From contig NZ_PUAP01000010.1 of assembly GCF_002947535.1 (NCBI RefSeq), positions 1 to 64,000 on the forward strand: a stretch of DNA of 64,000 nucleotides. The letters run 5' to 3'. The notes beneath the pieces were generated by a model, which was not told where the DNA came from, did not search any database, and was given only the letters and a program-made list of their open reading frames with translations. Of the stretch, positions 8,511-17,363 are shown in pieces. The stretch's first letter is position 1; each line of letters begins with the position of its first letter. The stretch comes from Enterococcus mundtii (GTDB lineage: Bacteria > Bacillota > Bacilli > Lactobacillales > Enterococcaceae). The translations under genes were made by a program, and so were the position numbers.

Positions 8511-9845
8511 ATGAAAAATCAAGAAAATTTGTACCACTTTGTTGGTATTAAAGGCTCAGGCATGAGCTCTTTGGCACTTGTATTACATGAAAAAGGATTA
8601 AACGTCCAAGGATCAGATATCGAAAAATATTTCTTTACCCAAAGAGATTTAGAAAAAGCCAATATCCCGATCTTGCCGTTTGATGCAGAAAACGTCAAAC
8701 CAGGAATGATCGTGATCGCCGGTAATGCTTTTCCAGATTCACACGAAGAGATCCAACGTGCAAAAGAGCTTGGATTAGAAGTGATCCGTTACCATGATTT
8801 TATTGCAGATTTTATCCAAAATTATACGAGTATCGCTGTCACTGGTTCCCATGGGAAAACAAGTACGACAGGATTATTATCACATGTATTGACAGGGATT
8901 CGTCCGACAAGTTACTTGATTGGTGACGGCACTGGTCATGGTGATCCAGAGGCAGAATTCTTTGCTTTTGAAGCATGTGAATATCGTCGTCACTTTTTAG
9001 CTTACTCTCCTGATTATGTGATCATGACGAATATCGATTTTGATCATCCTGATTATTATACAAGTATCGATGATGTTTTCTCTGCTTTTCAAACGATGGC
9101 AAAACAAGTCAAAAAAGCAATCTTTGCTTACGGAGATGACGATTATTTAAGAAAATTAGAAGCAGATGTGCCAATCTATTATTACGGTATGAATGAGGAT
9201 GACGATATCCAAGCACGTAATATTGAACGTACCACAACTGGCTCAGCTTTTGATGTCTTCCATGGAGATGAATTTGTTGGACACTTTACAGTTCCGGCAT
9301 TTGGCAAACACAATATTCTGAATGCACTTGGTGTTATCGCAGTTGCTTACTTCGAGAAGCTAGATGTCAAAGAAGTTGCTGACGAAATGTTGACATTCCC
9401 TGGTGTGAAACGCCGTTTTAGCGAGAAAATCGTGGCTGATATGACAGTCGTTGATGACTATGCTCACCATCCAGCTGAAATCAAAGCTACTATTGATGGC
9501 GCGCGTCAGAAATATCCAGATAAAGAAATCATTGCGGTCTTCCAACCTCATACATTTACTCGTACGATTGCCTTGATGGATGAATTTGCCGAAGCCTTAG
9601 ATTTAGCTGACCGCGTGTATCTATGTGATATTTTTGGTTCTGCCCGTGAAGAACAAGGGGACGTTAAAATCGAAGACCTAGGGGCAAAAATCAAAAAAGG
9701 TGGTCAAGTAATCAAAGAAGATAATGTTTCGCCGTTATTAGACTACCACGAAGCAGTGATTATTTTCATGGGTGCTGGTGATGTTCAAAAATTTGAACAA
9801 GCGTATGAAAAATTATTGAGTAGTACAACGAAAAACGTTCTTTGA
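8511..9845 (+). CDS. murC: UDP-N-acetylmuramate--L-alanine ligase
   Basis: A 444-residue Mur ligase of standard length. It adds L-alanine to UDP-MurNAc using ATP, the first peptide step of peptidoglycan synthesis, in the cytoplasm. The N-terminal nucleotide-binding motif [12 protein letters not shown] (about 13-24) is the MurC signature. The ATP-binding loop GSHGKTST lies at about 112-119. The middle domain has [11 protein letters not shown] and [14 protein letters not shown], and the C-terminal domain has [15 protein letters not shown] and [10 protein letters not shown] promoter is visible at 8422 and a strong terminator follows, so it is a single-gene unit. Confidence 0.97.
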   Translation: MKNQENLYHFVGIKGSGMSSLALVLHEKGLNVQGSDIEKYFFTQRDLEKANIPILPFDAENVKPGMIVIAGNAFPDSHEEIQRAKELGLEVIRYHDFIADFIQNYTSIAVTGSHGKTSTTGLLSHVLTGIRPTSYLIGDGTGHGDPEAEFFAFEACEYRRHFLAYSPDYVIMTNIDFDHPDYYTSIDDVFSAFQTMAKQVKKAIFAYGDDDYLRKLEADVPIYYYGMNEDDDIQARNIERTTTGSAFDVFHGDEFVGHFTVPAFGKHNILNALGVIAVAYFEKLDVKEVADEMLTFPGVKRRFSEKIVADMTVVDDYAHHPAEIKATIDGARQKYPDKEIIAVFQPHTFTRTIALMDEFAEALDLADRVYLCDIFGSAREEQGDVKIEDLGAKIKKGGQVIKEDNVSPLLDYHEAVIIFMGAGDVQKFEQAYEKLLSSTTKNVL

Positions 9846-9875
9846 TCAGTTAAGTGAATAAAAGAAGTTAGCGTC

Positions 9876-9913
9876 AAAAGGGGTTGTCATGTGATAGCCC
9901 CTTTTGGCTTTTT
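9876..9913 (+). terminator. terminator after murC
   Basis: AAAAGGGG / CCCCTTTT arms with an additional inner stem (GTTGTCA against TGATAGC, with wobbles), then GGC and a T-run. Confidence 0.85.
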
Positions 9914-10172
9914 TTGTGTTTATTTTTTTCTCTACCAATGTCTATTGCCTTAATGATCCTATGTGTTCGATCGAATTAAGAAATTTTAAAGTATCCAGAC
10001 AAAATACGCTCGGTTTTTATTCAAATATGCTATAGTCTTCAATAAATAACGCAGAATCAAAAAAAGACCGAACTTACATAAGCGAAAGATGAATGCATGT
10101 TCTGTAACTTGCGTTTTTTGTATGATTTGGTACAATTGGTACGAATGAATAAATAAACTGGAGGGTTTAAAC
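9914..10172. other. intergenic stretch between murC and the MaoC-like gene
   Basis: About 260 non-coding bases after the murC terminator. Apart from the promoter at 10109 and AT-rich sequence, I see no gene or strong structure. The short minus-strand frame running through it has no ribosome binding site and is not credible. Confidence 0.5.
10109..10136 (+). promoter_or_regulatory. promoter of the MaoC-like / BI-1 operon
   Basis: TTGCGT (10109-10114), a 16-base spacer, TACAAT (10131-10136), 37 bases upstream of the TTG start. Confidence 0.5.
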
Positions 10173-10646
10173 TTGAACATAAGTAAACCGCGTAAATTAG
10201 GAAAAACAATCAATGAAATCGAGGAAGGTGACTCGTTATCTTTAACAGAATCAATTGAAGATAATCAGTTATTATTGTATTTAGGATTAACAAACGATGC
10301 CAACCCTTTATATATCCAACATGATTTTGCACAGAAAACGGAATATCATCAACCAATTGTTCCAACTGTGATGCTGATGGGAATCATTACAAGTGCAGTG
10401 TCCAAACACTTGCCTGGTCCAGGTTCTCATGTGGTGAATTTTTCAGCTAATTTTGTCGAGCCGGTTTTTCATTATGAAACATTGACGTTTCAGTTTGAAG
10501 TCATTCGAGTGGATAAGATGAAAAATGTTGTGACTATTTCAGTGGAGGCCACGAATACACAAGACAATCGTGTGTTAGACGCAGTAGTCATGGTACAGCC
10601 ACCAGAATTAGAACAAGAATTAACTCTTGAAAGTGAAGGTGAATAA
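10173..10646 (+). CDS. MaoC-like hot-dog fold protein
   Basis: A 157-residue protein with a TTG start, supported by CTGGAGGG nine bases upstream. The sequence shows the hydratase-2 pattern: LYLGLTNDANPLYIQHDFAQKTEYHQPIVPTVMLMGIITS (active-site-like Asp/His region at about 45-70), then a strand GSHVVNFSANFVEPVFHYETLTFQFEV. MaoC domains act as R-specific enoyl hydratases or bind acyl groups. In Gram-positives similar small proteins are uncharacterised. The Asp in NDANPLY is conserved, while the usual second active-site His position is followed by NPLY rather than the canonical form, so catalysis is uncertain. The next gene starts one base after its stop. Confidence 0.65.
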   Translation: MNISKPRKLGKTINEIEEGDSLSLTESIEDNQLLLYLGLTNDANPLYIQHDFAQKTEYHQPIVPTVMLMGIITSAVSKHLPGPGSHVVNFSANFVEPVFHYETLTFQFEVIRVDKMKNVVTISVEATNTQDNRVLDAVVMVQPPELEQELTLESEGE

Positions 10647-10647
10647 G

Positions 10648-11328
10648 ATGAACAATCAAATCATATCAAATAGTATCAACCGCTTTTATGCGAAAGTCTA
10701 CGGATTCTTAGGGATCGGTTTAGCGCTAAGTGCGATCACTTCCTATTTAGCGATCCAAGTCTTTCCTTATCAAGTAGCAAGTTTTATCAATAATTTTCCA
10801 TTAGGTTTTATGGGATTGTGGATCGTCCAAATCATTTTGGTTTTAGTTTTAGGAGCGAAAGCACAAAAAAATCCAAGCTTAGCAATCGGTGGATTTATCG
10901 CATATTCCTTGTTGAACGGCGTAGTTTTAGCTGTTACATTAGCTTTTTATGATATCGGAACGATCACAACTGCTTTTATTTCAGCAACTGGAATGTTCAT
11001 CGGGATGTCAGCAATCGGGATGTTCACTAAAAAAGATCTAACAGGTGTGGGTCGTGCCGGAATGGCAGCTTTGATCGGCGTGATCATTGCGATGGTCTTG
11101 AATGTATTTATCTTAAGAAGTAGTGCAGTTGAACTGTTCATCTCATTATTACTTGTCGTGATTTTTGCAGGGATCACCGCTTATGATAACCAAAAGATCG
11201 GAAATGTTTATGTCCAATCAAATGGGCAAGCAAATAGTGGGGTCGCCGTATTCTTAGCACTTCAACTATATCTTGATTTCATCAACTTGTTCTTAGCATT
11301 CTTGCGAATCTTTGGACGTAATAACTAA
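10648..11328 (+). CDS. Bax inhibitor-1/YccA-family membrane protein
   Basis: A 226-residue protein from ATG 10648 with an AAGGTGA site upstream. An in-frame upstream TTG inside the previous gene is not used. It has seven hydrophobic segments, beginning FYAKVYGFLGIGLALSAITS and ending FLALQLYLDFINLFLAFLRIFG. The last part holds the BI-1 signature, with Asp in YDNQKI and in YLDFINLF. BI-1 (TMBIM) proteins such as Bacillus YetJ are pH-sensitive calcium leak channels of the inner membrane. It is likely cotranscribed with the MaoC-like gene. Confidence 0.88.
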   Translation: MNNQIISNSINRFYAKVYGFLGIGLALSAITSYLAIQVFPYQVASFINNFPLGFMGLWIVQIILVLVLGAKAQKNPSLAIGGFIAYSLLNGVVLAVTLAFYDIGTITTAFISATGMFIGMSAIGMFTKKDLTGVGRAGMAALIGVIIAMVLNVFILRSSAVELFISLLLVVIFAGITAYDNQKIGNVYVQSNGQANSGVAVFLALQLYLDFINLFLAFLRIFGRNN

Positions 11329-11374
11329 GCAATAAACGAAGAGCAAGATAAAAATATCTCTCACATGAAAAGAT

Positions 11375-11420
11375 AGAATCCACAGAATTTGATCGTCAAA
11401 TTCTAGTGGGTTCTTTTTTT
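11375..11420 (+). terminator. terminator after the BI-1 gene
   Basis: Long imperfect stem AGAATCCAC...GAATTTG / CAAATTC...GTGGGTTCT with an ATCGT loop, then seven T. Confidence 0.85.
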
Positions 11421-11649
11421 GGTGTCATCGATATCATTTGAAACTGTTTTTGAATTTTATCCTACTGCTCAAGCTAGATTACTTTGTTCGCAATCTAGGA
11501 TAAACGATGTTCAAGAAGTAATATTTCTGCCTTACGTCTTAGTACGGACCGCTTTTCCCACAACCTTTTACTTATCCGTTTTTTCTTTTCGCATTCTTTG
11601 TCATTCTTTGTTAGAATGAGAAAGAACTTTATAGTGAGGAGTTAAGCGG

Positions 11650-14295
11650 ATGACTAAAAATAAATTATTGCTCGTTGACGGAAATAGTGTGGCCTTTCGT
11701 GCATTCTTTGCGTTGCACAATTCGTTGGAACGTTTTAAAAATCGTAATGGGTTGCATACAAACGCGATCTATGCGTTTCATAATATGTTTGAGAATGTCA
11801 TGCAAAAAGAACAACCAACGCATGTTTTGGTTGCTTTTGATGCGGGAAAAACAACATTCCGAACAGAAATGTACGCAGAATACAAAGGTGGCCGTTCAAA
11901 GACACCGGGAGAATTCAAAGAACAAATGCCTTATATCCGTGAGCTTCTAACCGGTCTAGGTGTGAAGTATTACGAGTTACCAAACTACGAGGCAGACGAT
12001 ATCATCGGTACTTTAGCAGAAAAAGTGGATAAAGAAACATTCGATGTAGTTGTCTTGTCCGGTGACCGAGATTTAACACAGTTGGCATCAAAAGAAATCA
12101 AAGTCGATATCACTGTGAAAGGTGTAAGCGATATTGAAAGTTATACGCCAGAACATGTGGCGGAAAAATATGATGGCCTTACACCGAAACAAATCATCGA
12201 TATGAAGGGATTAGCAGGGGATGCTTCAGATAACATTCCTGGCGTAACTAAGATCGGTGAGAAAACAGCGATCAAACTGTTGAATCAATATGGCTCTGTC
12301 GAAGGGATCTATGAACATATCGACGAAATGAAACAAAGTAAAATGAAAGAAAATCTGATCAATGACAAAGAGCAAGCTTTCTTGTCTAAAAAATTAGCAA
12401 CGATCGATACAGATGCGCCAGTAGAAGTTGATATTGATTCTCTTGAATATCAAGGGAAAGACTTAGATAAATTGGTACCTTTCTTCAAGGAAATGGATTT
12501 CAAACAATTCCTTGCTAATTTAGATGTGGTCGAAGAACAAGTGGAAATGAAAGATATTTTGTTTGAAGTGGTCCATGAATATGATGAAAGCATGTTCCAG
12601 ACAAATATGGCGTTATATGTCGAGATGATGGGAGACAACTATCATACAGAAGACATCGTTGGTGTGGCTTGGGGAACATCAGAAAAAATCTATGTGACAG
12701 ACGATTTAGCGATTTTTGAAAATGAAGCCTTTCTTTCATGGATCAGGGACAAGACTCGGCTGAAAAATGTATATGATGCTAAGCGTACGTATGTGGCATT
12801 GAACCGCTATGCAACGAAATTACAAGGGATCGACTTTGATGTCTTACTAGGTGCCTATTTATTGGATACAAACGAGAAAAGTGAGGACATCGAAGGGATA
12901 GCTACACATTATGGGTATCACGATATCCAATCGGATGAATCCATCTACGGAAAAGGCGCGAAGAAAGGTCTACCAGAAGATGAGGAGGTTTTCTTTGCCC
13001 ACCTAGCACGAAAAGTTTCAGCAATCAATGGCTTGACGCCTAAACTAAGTCAAGAATTAGCAGAAAAAAATCAAGAAGACCTTTTCCGAAAAATGGAATT
13101 ACCTTTGTCGATCATCTTGGCTGAAATGGAAATCAGTGGGATCAAAGTGGATGCGACTCGTCTTCAAGAAATGAAAATCGAATTTTCGGATCGTTTGAGA
13201 GAGATCGAACGAAAAATCTATGAAGAGGCTGGAGAAGAATTCAATCTAAACTCACCCAAACAATTAGGTGTGATCCTTTTTGAAAAGATGGGTCTTCCAG
13301 TGATCAAAAAAACCAAAACAGGGTATTCGACTGCTGTTGATGTCTTAGAACAATTGCGTGAGCAAGCACCGATCGTTGATGATATTTTGATTTATCGCCA
13401 AATCGCTAAAATCCAATCGACCTATGTCGAAGGCTTATTGAAAGTGATCCAATCGGATGGAAAAGTCCATACTCGCTATGTTCAGACATTGACACAGACA
13501 GGTCGTTTAAGCTCGGTTGATCCGAACTTACAAAATATTCCGATCCGCTTAGATGAAGGTCGTAAGATCCGTCAAGCATTCGTTCCTAGAAATAAAGATT
13601 GGTTGATCTATTCTTCTGACTATTCTCAAATCGAATTGCGTGTATTGGCGCATATCTCAGATGATGAGCATTTGAAAGCTGCCTTTTTAGAAGGACAAGA
13701 TATCCATTCAAGTACAGCAATGCGTGTATTCGGCATTGAAAAAGCCGAAGATGTCACACCTAATATGCGTCGTCAAGCGAAAGCAGTCAATTTCGGGATC
13801 GTCTATGGGATTTCTGATTATGGGTTATCACAAAACTTAGGGATTACTCGTAAAGCGGCACAACAATATATCGATACGTACTTTGAAAAATATCCAGGTG
13901 TCAAAGAATACATGGAGCGTATTGTTCGTGAAGCGAAAGATCAAGGCTTTGTAGAAACGCTCTATCATCGTCGTCGCTATTTACCAGATATCAATTCAAG
14001 AAACTACAACATTCGTTCATTTGCCGAACGAACAGCGATCAATACACCGATCCAAGGAAGCGCGGCGGATATTTTGAAAATCGCCATGATCGAATTAGAC
14101 AAACGCTTGAAAGAATCAGACTTGCAAGCGACGATGTTGCTTCAAGTGCACGATGAATTAGTGTTTGAAGTGCCAGAAAGTGAATTAGAGATGTTAGATA
14201 AATTAGTCAGTGAAGTAATGGAACAAGCGGTTTCCTTGCACGTCCCATTGATCACAGATAGCAGCTGGGGCAAAACTTGGTATGAAGCTAAATAA
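11650..14295 (+). CDS. polA: DNA polymerase I
   Basis: An 881-residue family A polymerase. Domains: 5'-3' exonuclease (1 to about 290; LLVDGNSVAFRAFFAL, AFDAGKTTFR, YEADDIIGTLA, GDASDNIPGVTKIGEKTA), a 3'-5' exonuclease-like region (about 300-480), and the polymerase domain (about 500-881) with motif A DYSQIELR (about 657-664), motif B (RRQAKAVNFGIVYGISDYGL) and motif C QVHDE (about 832). The exonuclease-like region lacks the usual catalytic DxE motif at its start (LYVEMMGDNYH), as in other Firmicute PolA proteins that do not proofread. It processes Okazaki fragments and fills repair gaps. An AGTGAGGAG site precedes ATG. mutM and coaE follow, an order common in Lactobacillales. Confidence 0.97.
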   Translation: MTKNKLLLVDGNSVAFRAFFALHNSLERFKNRNGLHTNAIYAFHNMFENVMQKEQPTHVLVAFDAGKTTFRTEMYAEYKGGRSKTPGEFKEQMPYIRELLTGLGVKYYELPNYEADDIIGTLAEKVDKETFDVVVLSGDRDLTQLASKEIKVDITVKGVSDIESYTPEHVAEKYDGLTPKQIIDMKGLAGDASDNIPGVTKIGEKTAIKLLNQYGSVEGIYEHIDEMKQSKMKENLINDKEQAFLSKKLATIDTDAPVEVDIDSLEYQGKDLDKLVPFFKEMDFKQFLANLDVVEEQVEMKDILFEVVHEYDESMFQTNMALYVEMMGDNYHTEDIVGVAWGTSEKIYVTDDLAIFENEAFLSWIRDKTRLKNVYDAKRTYVALNRYATKLQGIDFDVLLGAYLLDTNEKSEDIEGIATHYGYHDIQSDESIYGKGAKKGLPEDEEVFFAHLARKVSAINGLTPKLSQELAEKNQEDLFRKMELPLSIILAEMEISGIKVDATRLQEMKIEFSDRLREIERKIYEEAGEEFNLNSPKQLGVILFEKMGLPVIKKTKTGYSTAVDVLEQLREQAPIVDDILIYRQIAKIQSTYVEGLLKVIQSDGKVHTRYVQTLTQTGRLSSVDPNLQNIPIRLDEGRKIRQAFVPRNKDWLIYSSDYSQIELRVLAHISDDEHLKAAFLEGQDIHSSTAMRVFGIEKAEDVTPNMRRQAKAVNFGIVYGISDYGLSQNLGITRKAAQQYIDTYFEKYPGVKEYMERIVREAKDQGFVETLYHRRRYLPDINSRNYNIRSFAERTAINTPIQGSAADILKIAMIELDKRLKESDLQATMLLQVHDELVFEVPESELEMLDKLVSEVMEQAVSLHVPLITDSSWGKTWYEAK

Positions 14296-14339
14296 TTTTT
14301 TACTTTTATACCGATAGATAGACATCGAGGGAAGCTCTT

Positions 14340-14359
14340 GGATCGAGTTCGTTCGATCC
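14340..14359 (+). other. hairpin in the polA-mutM gap
   Basis: Perfect 7-bp stem GGATCGA / TCGATCC with a six-base loop GTTCGT. It is not followed by a T-run, so it is probably not a terminator itself. It lies just upstream of repeat copy B. Confidence 0.5.
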
Positions 14360-14387
14360 AGGAGGAGGTTGTGACAGCAGTGTCCAA

Positions 14388-14522
14388 CTCCGAGAAATAA
14401 GAAGAGAAACCCGAAAATTGTTTTTCAAATTTTTGGGTTTCTTGGCTTATTTCTGAAGGATTGCTTAGGGAACACCGTTTATTCAGTTTTTAAGTAAGAA
14501 ATAAAAATGAATTTTATTTTTC
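14388..14522. repeat. dispersed intergenic repeat, copy B
   Basis: Matches copy A (4677-4811) over about 135 bases, including the hairpin around AAACCCG (14405-14441, probably acting as the polA terminator), the core GGAACACCGTTTA (14469-14481) and a TTTTATTTTT end. No coding capacity. Related core segments occur at 16726 and 41684. Confidence 0.6.
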
Positions 14523-14575
14523 CCCAGCTAAGTTCGATTCAAATCAAATAAGTTAAAATTGTAGGTGAAAAAAGG

Positions 14576-15412
14576 ATGCCCGAATTACCAGAAGTTGAAA
14601 CTGTCCGCAAAGGATTAGAAAAATTAGTGAAAAACAAAAAAATCAAAAACGTCCAAGTATTGTGGCCAAGAATCATTGAACAACCGGAGGTCCCGATATT
14701 TGAAGCAACGTTAATTGGTGAAACCATCGAATCGATTGGTCGTAGAGGGAAGTTTTTGATTTTTCACTTGAGTCATTATGAAATGATCTCCCATTTACGG
14801 ATGGAAGGAAAATATCGATATTTTGAAAAAGAAGAACCAATCGATAAGCACACACATGTGATTTTTTCTTTTGAAGATGGCAGCCAATTACGGTACCACG
14901 ATGTACGAAAATTCGGTCGTATGACGATCGTTGAAAAAGGAGCGAGCAATACCTATAAAGGAATCTTGAAATTAGGTCCAGAGCCGTTACCAGATCTATT
15001 CTTATTAAAAGACTTTACCTTAGGACTACAAAAGTCACACAAAGCCATCAAACCTTTGCTGCTTGATCAAAAGTTAGTCACAGGACTAGGGAATATCTAC
15101 GTAGATGAAGCGTTATGGGAAGCGAAGATCCATCCAGAGCAACCAGCTGATTCTTTACGCCCGAAAGAAATCAAGTTACTCCGTCAAGCAATCATCGATG
15201 TGTTATCACGAGCAATTGAAGCAGGGGGAACAACGATCCGAAGTTATCTCAATGCGTTAGGCGAGTCAGGGAGTTTCCAAGTGGCTTTACATGTCTACGG
15301 ACAGACAGGGCAAGCATGTGTTCGTTGTCAAACACCAATCGTGAAAACGAAAGTTGCGCAAAGGGGGACGCACTATTGTCCAACATGTCAGAAATTAAGA
15401 ATACCCAAGTAG
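14576..15412 (+). CDS. mutM: formamidopyrimidine-DNA glycosylase
   Basis: A 278-residue Fpg/MutM protein that removes oxidised purines (8-oxoG, FapyG) and cuts the abasic site. The N-terminus is PELPEVE with catalytic Pro2 and Glu3. The GRRGKFLIF motif (about 55-63) carries the DNA-binding Lys. The H2TH region includes DQKLVTGLGNIYVDEALWEAKIHP (about 163-186). The C-terminal zinc finger has CVRC and CPTC. An AAAAGG site precedes the ATG. The coaE start lies inside its 3' end, so the two genes overlap. Confidence 0.96.
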   Translation: MPELPEVETVRKGLEKLVKNKKIKNVQVLWPRIIEQPEVPIFEATLIGETIESIGRRGKFLIFHLSHYEMISHLRMEGKYRYFEKEEPIDKHTHVIFSFEDGSQLRYHDVRKFGRMTIVEKGASNTYKGILKLGPEPLPDLFLLKDFTLGLQKSHKAIKPLLLDQKLVTGLGNIYVDEALWEAKIHPEQPADSLRPKEIKLLRQAIIDVLSRAIEAGGTTIRSYLNALGESGSFQVALHVYGQTGQACVRCQTPIVKTKVAQRGTHYCPTCQKLRIPK

Positions 15413-16005
15413 GATTTGTTTTAGGTTTGACAGGGGGGATTGCGACAGGTAAGAGTACGGCTGCTGCTGTTTTCCAACAATGTGGCTTTCCAGTGATCGA
15501 TGCCGATATAGTGGCAAGAGAGGTCGTTGAACCTGATACGCCAGGACTTCAAGCGTTGGTTCAAGCATTCGGCAAAGAGATCATCCAACAGGATGGTCAG
15601 TTGGATCGGGCAAAGCTTGGACAATTGATTTTCGGTTCTGAAACTGCACGTGAGCAATTGAATCTAGTGTTAGATCCATTTATCCGCGGGAAAATCACTG
15701 AAGAAATCATAGAGAAGAAAGCAAAATATCCGCTGATCGTCGTCGATATTCCTTTATTATTTGAAGGGCATTATGATACACAAATGGATGCCGTCGCAGT
15801 GGTCTATATCCCAGAATCCCAACAAATCGAACGTTTGATGGTACGCAATCAATTATCGAAACAAGAAGCAGAACAACGGGTCAAAAGCCAATTGTCGATT
15901 GAGGAAAAGAAACGACGGGCGGATATCGTATTCGATAATCGTCAAAGCAAAGAATATTTATCCGCTGAAATCAAAAAATGGTTGTCATTTAATCGCTTTC
16001 TTTGA
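15376..16005 (+). CDS. coaE: dephospho-CoA kinase
   Basis: CoaE phosphorylates dephospho-CoA with ATP, the last step of coenzyme A synthesis. The P-loop GLTGGIATGKST is near the N-terminus, followed by VIDADIVAREVVEP, DIPLLFEG, and the lid region QLSKQEAEQRVKSQLS. I place the start at TTG 15376, which has AGGGGG eight bases upstream and gives 209 residues. ATG 15385 is the alternative but is too far from that site. The first 36 bases overlap the end of mutM, implying translational coupling in a polA/mutM-associated repair-metabolism cluster. Confidence 0.93.
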   Translation: MSNMSEIKNTQVGFVLGLTGGIATGKSTAAAVFQQCGFPVIDADIVAREVVEPDTPGLQALVQAFGKEIIQQDGQLDRAKLGQLIFGSETAREQLNLVLDPFIRGKITEEIIEKKAKYPLIVVDIPLLFEGHYDTQMDAVAVVYIPESQQIERLMVRNQLSKQEAEQRVKSQLSIEEKKRRADIVFDNRQSKEYLSAEIKKWLSFNRFL

Positions 16006-16062
16006 GTAAATTGCAACATTTTGCTATGCTATTTATATAAAGAAAGAGGGGGAGATGATACG

Positions 16063-16395
16063 ATGGGTACATTCAAAAACCAAAAAGACAAAGTTGTAGG
16101 TTCTGCGAAAGAAAAAATTGGTGAGATTTTCCATAAAGAAGATTTACAGGAAAAGGGCCAGATCCAAGCAGAAGAAGGTAAGATCCGTGAAGATGAATAC
16201 CGTGCGAGAATCGCTGAGTTAGAAGATCAACATGTCGAAAAAGAATCTAAGCGACAAGACTTGACAAAAGAACGTAAAGATCCCGAAACAAGTCCTGATG
16301 AAAACCAAGACCCCCAATTTGATCATCGTTCAACAGAACAAAAAATCGAAGAAGAACGTATGAAACGCTACACAGGAATCGAAGATAAGTTATAG
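16063..16395 (+). CDS. CsbD-like hydrophilic stress protein
   Basis: A 110-residue, very charged protein starting at ATG 16063 with GGGGGAG upstream. The N-terminal part (FKNQKDKVVGSAKEKIGEIF and DLQEKGQIQAEEGKI) resembles the CsbD family of general-stress proteins. The rest is a predicted alpha-helical, possibly coiled, Glu/Lys/Arg-rich tail longer than in the usual 60-70-residue CsbD. No membrane segment is present. Function is unknown. CsbD proteins are induced by general stress in Bacillus. It is ended by its own terminator. Confidence 0.65.
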   Translation: MGTFKNQKDKVVGSAKEKIGEIFHKEDLQEKGQIQAEEGKIREDEYRARIAELEDQHVEKESKRQDLTKERKDPETSPDENQDPQFDHRSTEQKIEEERMKRYTGIEDKL

Positions 16396-16435
16396 GGATT
16401 TTCCCAACGTTTAGTAAAGCAGAATATCAAAAATG

Positions 16436-16467
16436 AAACAGACTGGTGGTTGACGCCAGTCTGTTTT
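16436..16467 (+). terminator. terminator after the CsbD-like gene
   Basis: AAACAGACTGG / CCAGTCTGTTTT with a nine-base loop. Confidence 0.88.
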
Positions 16468-16855
16468 CGTTCGTTGACATCAAAACACTACAAATCTTTC
16501 ATTCTAAGCGATTTTTTAACTGGGACAGTCGCATTGCTTAATTGTTTCATGTTATACTAAAGTTAGTAATAAGAAAACGTTTATTACGATCCACTTGAAC
16601 GAGTCCTATAGAAATCAGTGGAGAAAAAATTCATAAACAATAAGCAGTGAAGTTGCGAAAAATACTGTGAACTGAGCAGTTAGATAAAAATTGAAAAAAT
16701 CCTTTTCATATTTTATAATTTTTAAGCTTAGTGTTGAAAACCAGCTTTTTGGGCACCAAAATGCTATGTTTGGTGTAAGAGTCAACTGATGGAACAACTT
16801 CATTTGGTACATTCAAATAAGCGATCAAACTACACCAAGAGAGGTGAAAATTACG
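16468..16855. other. 388-base non-coding stretch upstream of nrdR with a degenerate repeat copy and a hairpin
   Basis: At 16726-16757 there is a partial match to repeat copy A (4734-4766): GCTTAGTG, TGAAA, CAG and a TTTTTGG-CACC end. It runs into a perfect 7-bp hairpin CACCAAA / TTTGGTG (16754-16775). TATTTTATAAT-like promoter sequence lies at about 16707. I looked for paired NrdR boxes here and saw none that convinced me. No ORF is supported. Confidence 0.45.
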
Positions 16856-17341
16856 ATGAGATGTCCTAGATGTCAACATAACAACTCAAGAGTGATCGAT
16901 AGTCGTCAAGCTGACGATGGTCGAGCAATAAGAAGACGCCGGGAGTGCGAAAAATGTTCCTTCCGTTTTACGACCTTTGAACGAATCGAAGCAGCACCGT
17001 TATTAGTGATCAAGAAAAATGGCGAACGTGAAGAATTCAATCGTGACAAAATTTTACGAGGCTTGATCCGTTCTGCCGAAAAACGACCAGTAGCGATGGA
17101 ACAAATGGAACAGATCGTCAACCATGTTGAAAATCGTGTGAGAAGTCTCGGCGAAAATGAAGTTTCAACTAATCTGATCGGCGAATACGTCATGGAAGAT
17201 TTAGTGAACTTAGATGAAATCGCCTATATTCGTTTTGCAAGTGTCTATCGTCAATTCAAAGATATGTCTGTCTTTTTGAAAGAATTACAAGACATTGTTG
17301 ATAAAGCCAAAGATACGAGTAAAAGTGAAAATGATGCGTAA
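16856..17341 (+). CDS. nrdR: transcriptional regulator of ribonucleotide reductase genes
   Basis: A 161-residue NrdR starting at ATG 16856 with GAGGTG nine bases upstream. An in-frame GTG at 16844 overlaps that site and is rejected. The N-terminal zinc ribbon has Cys3, Cys6 and a second pair (CEKC). SRVIDSR and RRRRECEKC are signature stretches. The ATP-cone domain follows (about 48-138, [20 protein letters not shown]). NrdR senses (d)ATP and represses nrd operons. It heads the nrdR-dnaB-dnaI group, an order typical of Firmicutes that links nucleotide supply and replication initiation. Confidence 0.96.
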   Translation: MRCPRCQHNNSRVIDSRQADDGRAIRRRRECEKCSFRFTTFERIEAAPLLVIKKNGEREEFNRDKILRGLIRSAEKRPVAMEQMEQIVNHVENRVRSLGENEVSTNLIGEYVMEDLVNLDEIAYIRFASVYRQFKDMSVFLKELQDIVDKAKDTSKSENDA

Positions 17342-17363
17342 ATAATAAAGGAGGGAGCATTCC

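Noticed and set aside
11419-11619. Small ORF between the BI-1 gene and polA
   Set aside because: No ribosome binding site, odd composition, starts within the terminator T-run.
16468-16855. NrdR boxes for autoregulation upstream of nrdR
   Set aside because: No paired sites close enough to the NrdR consensus were found.
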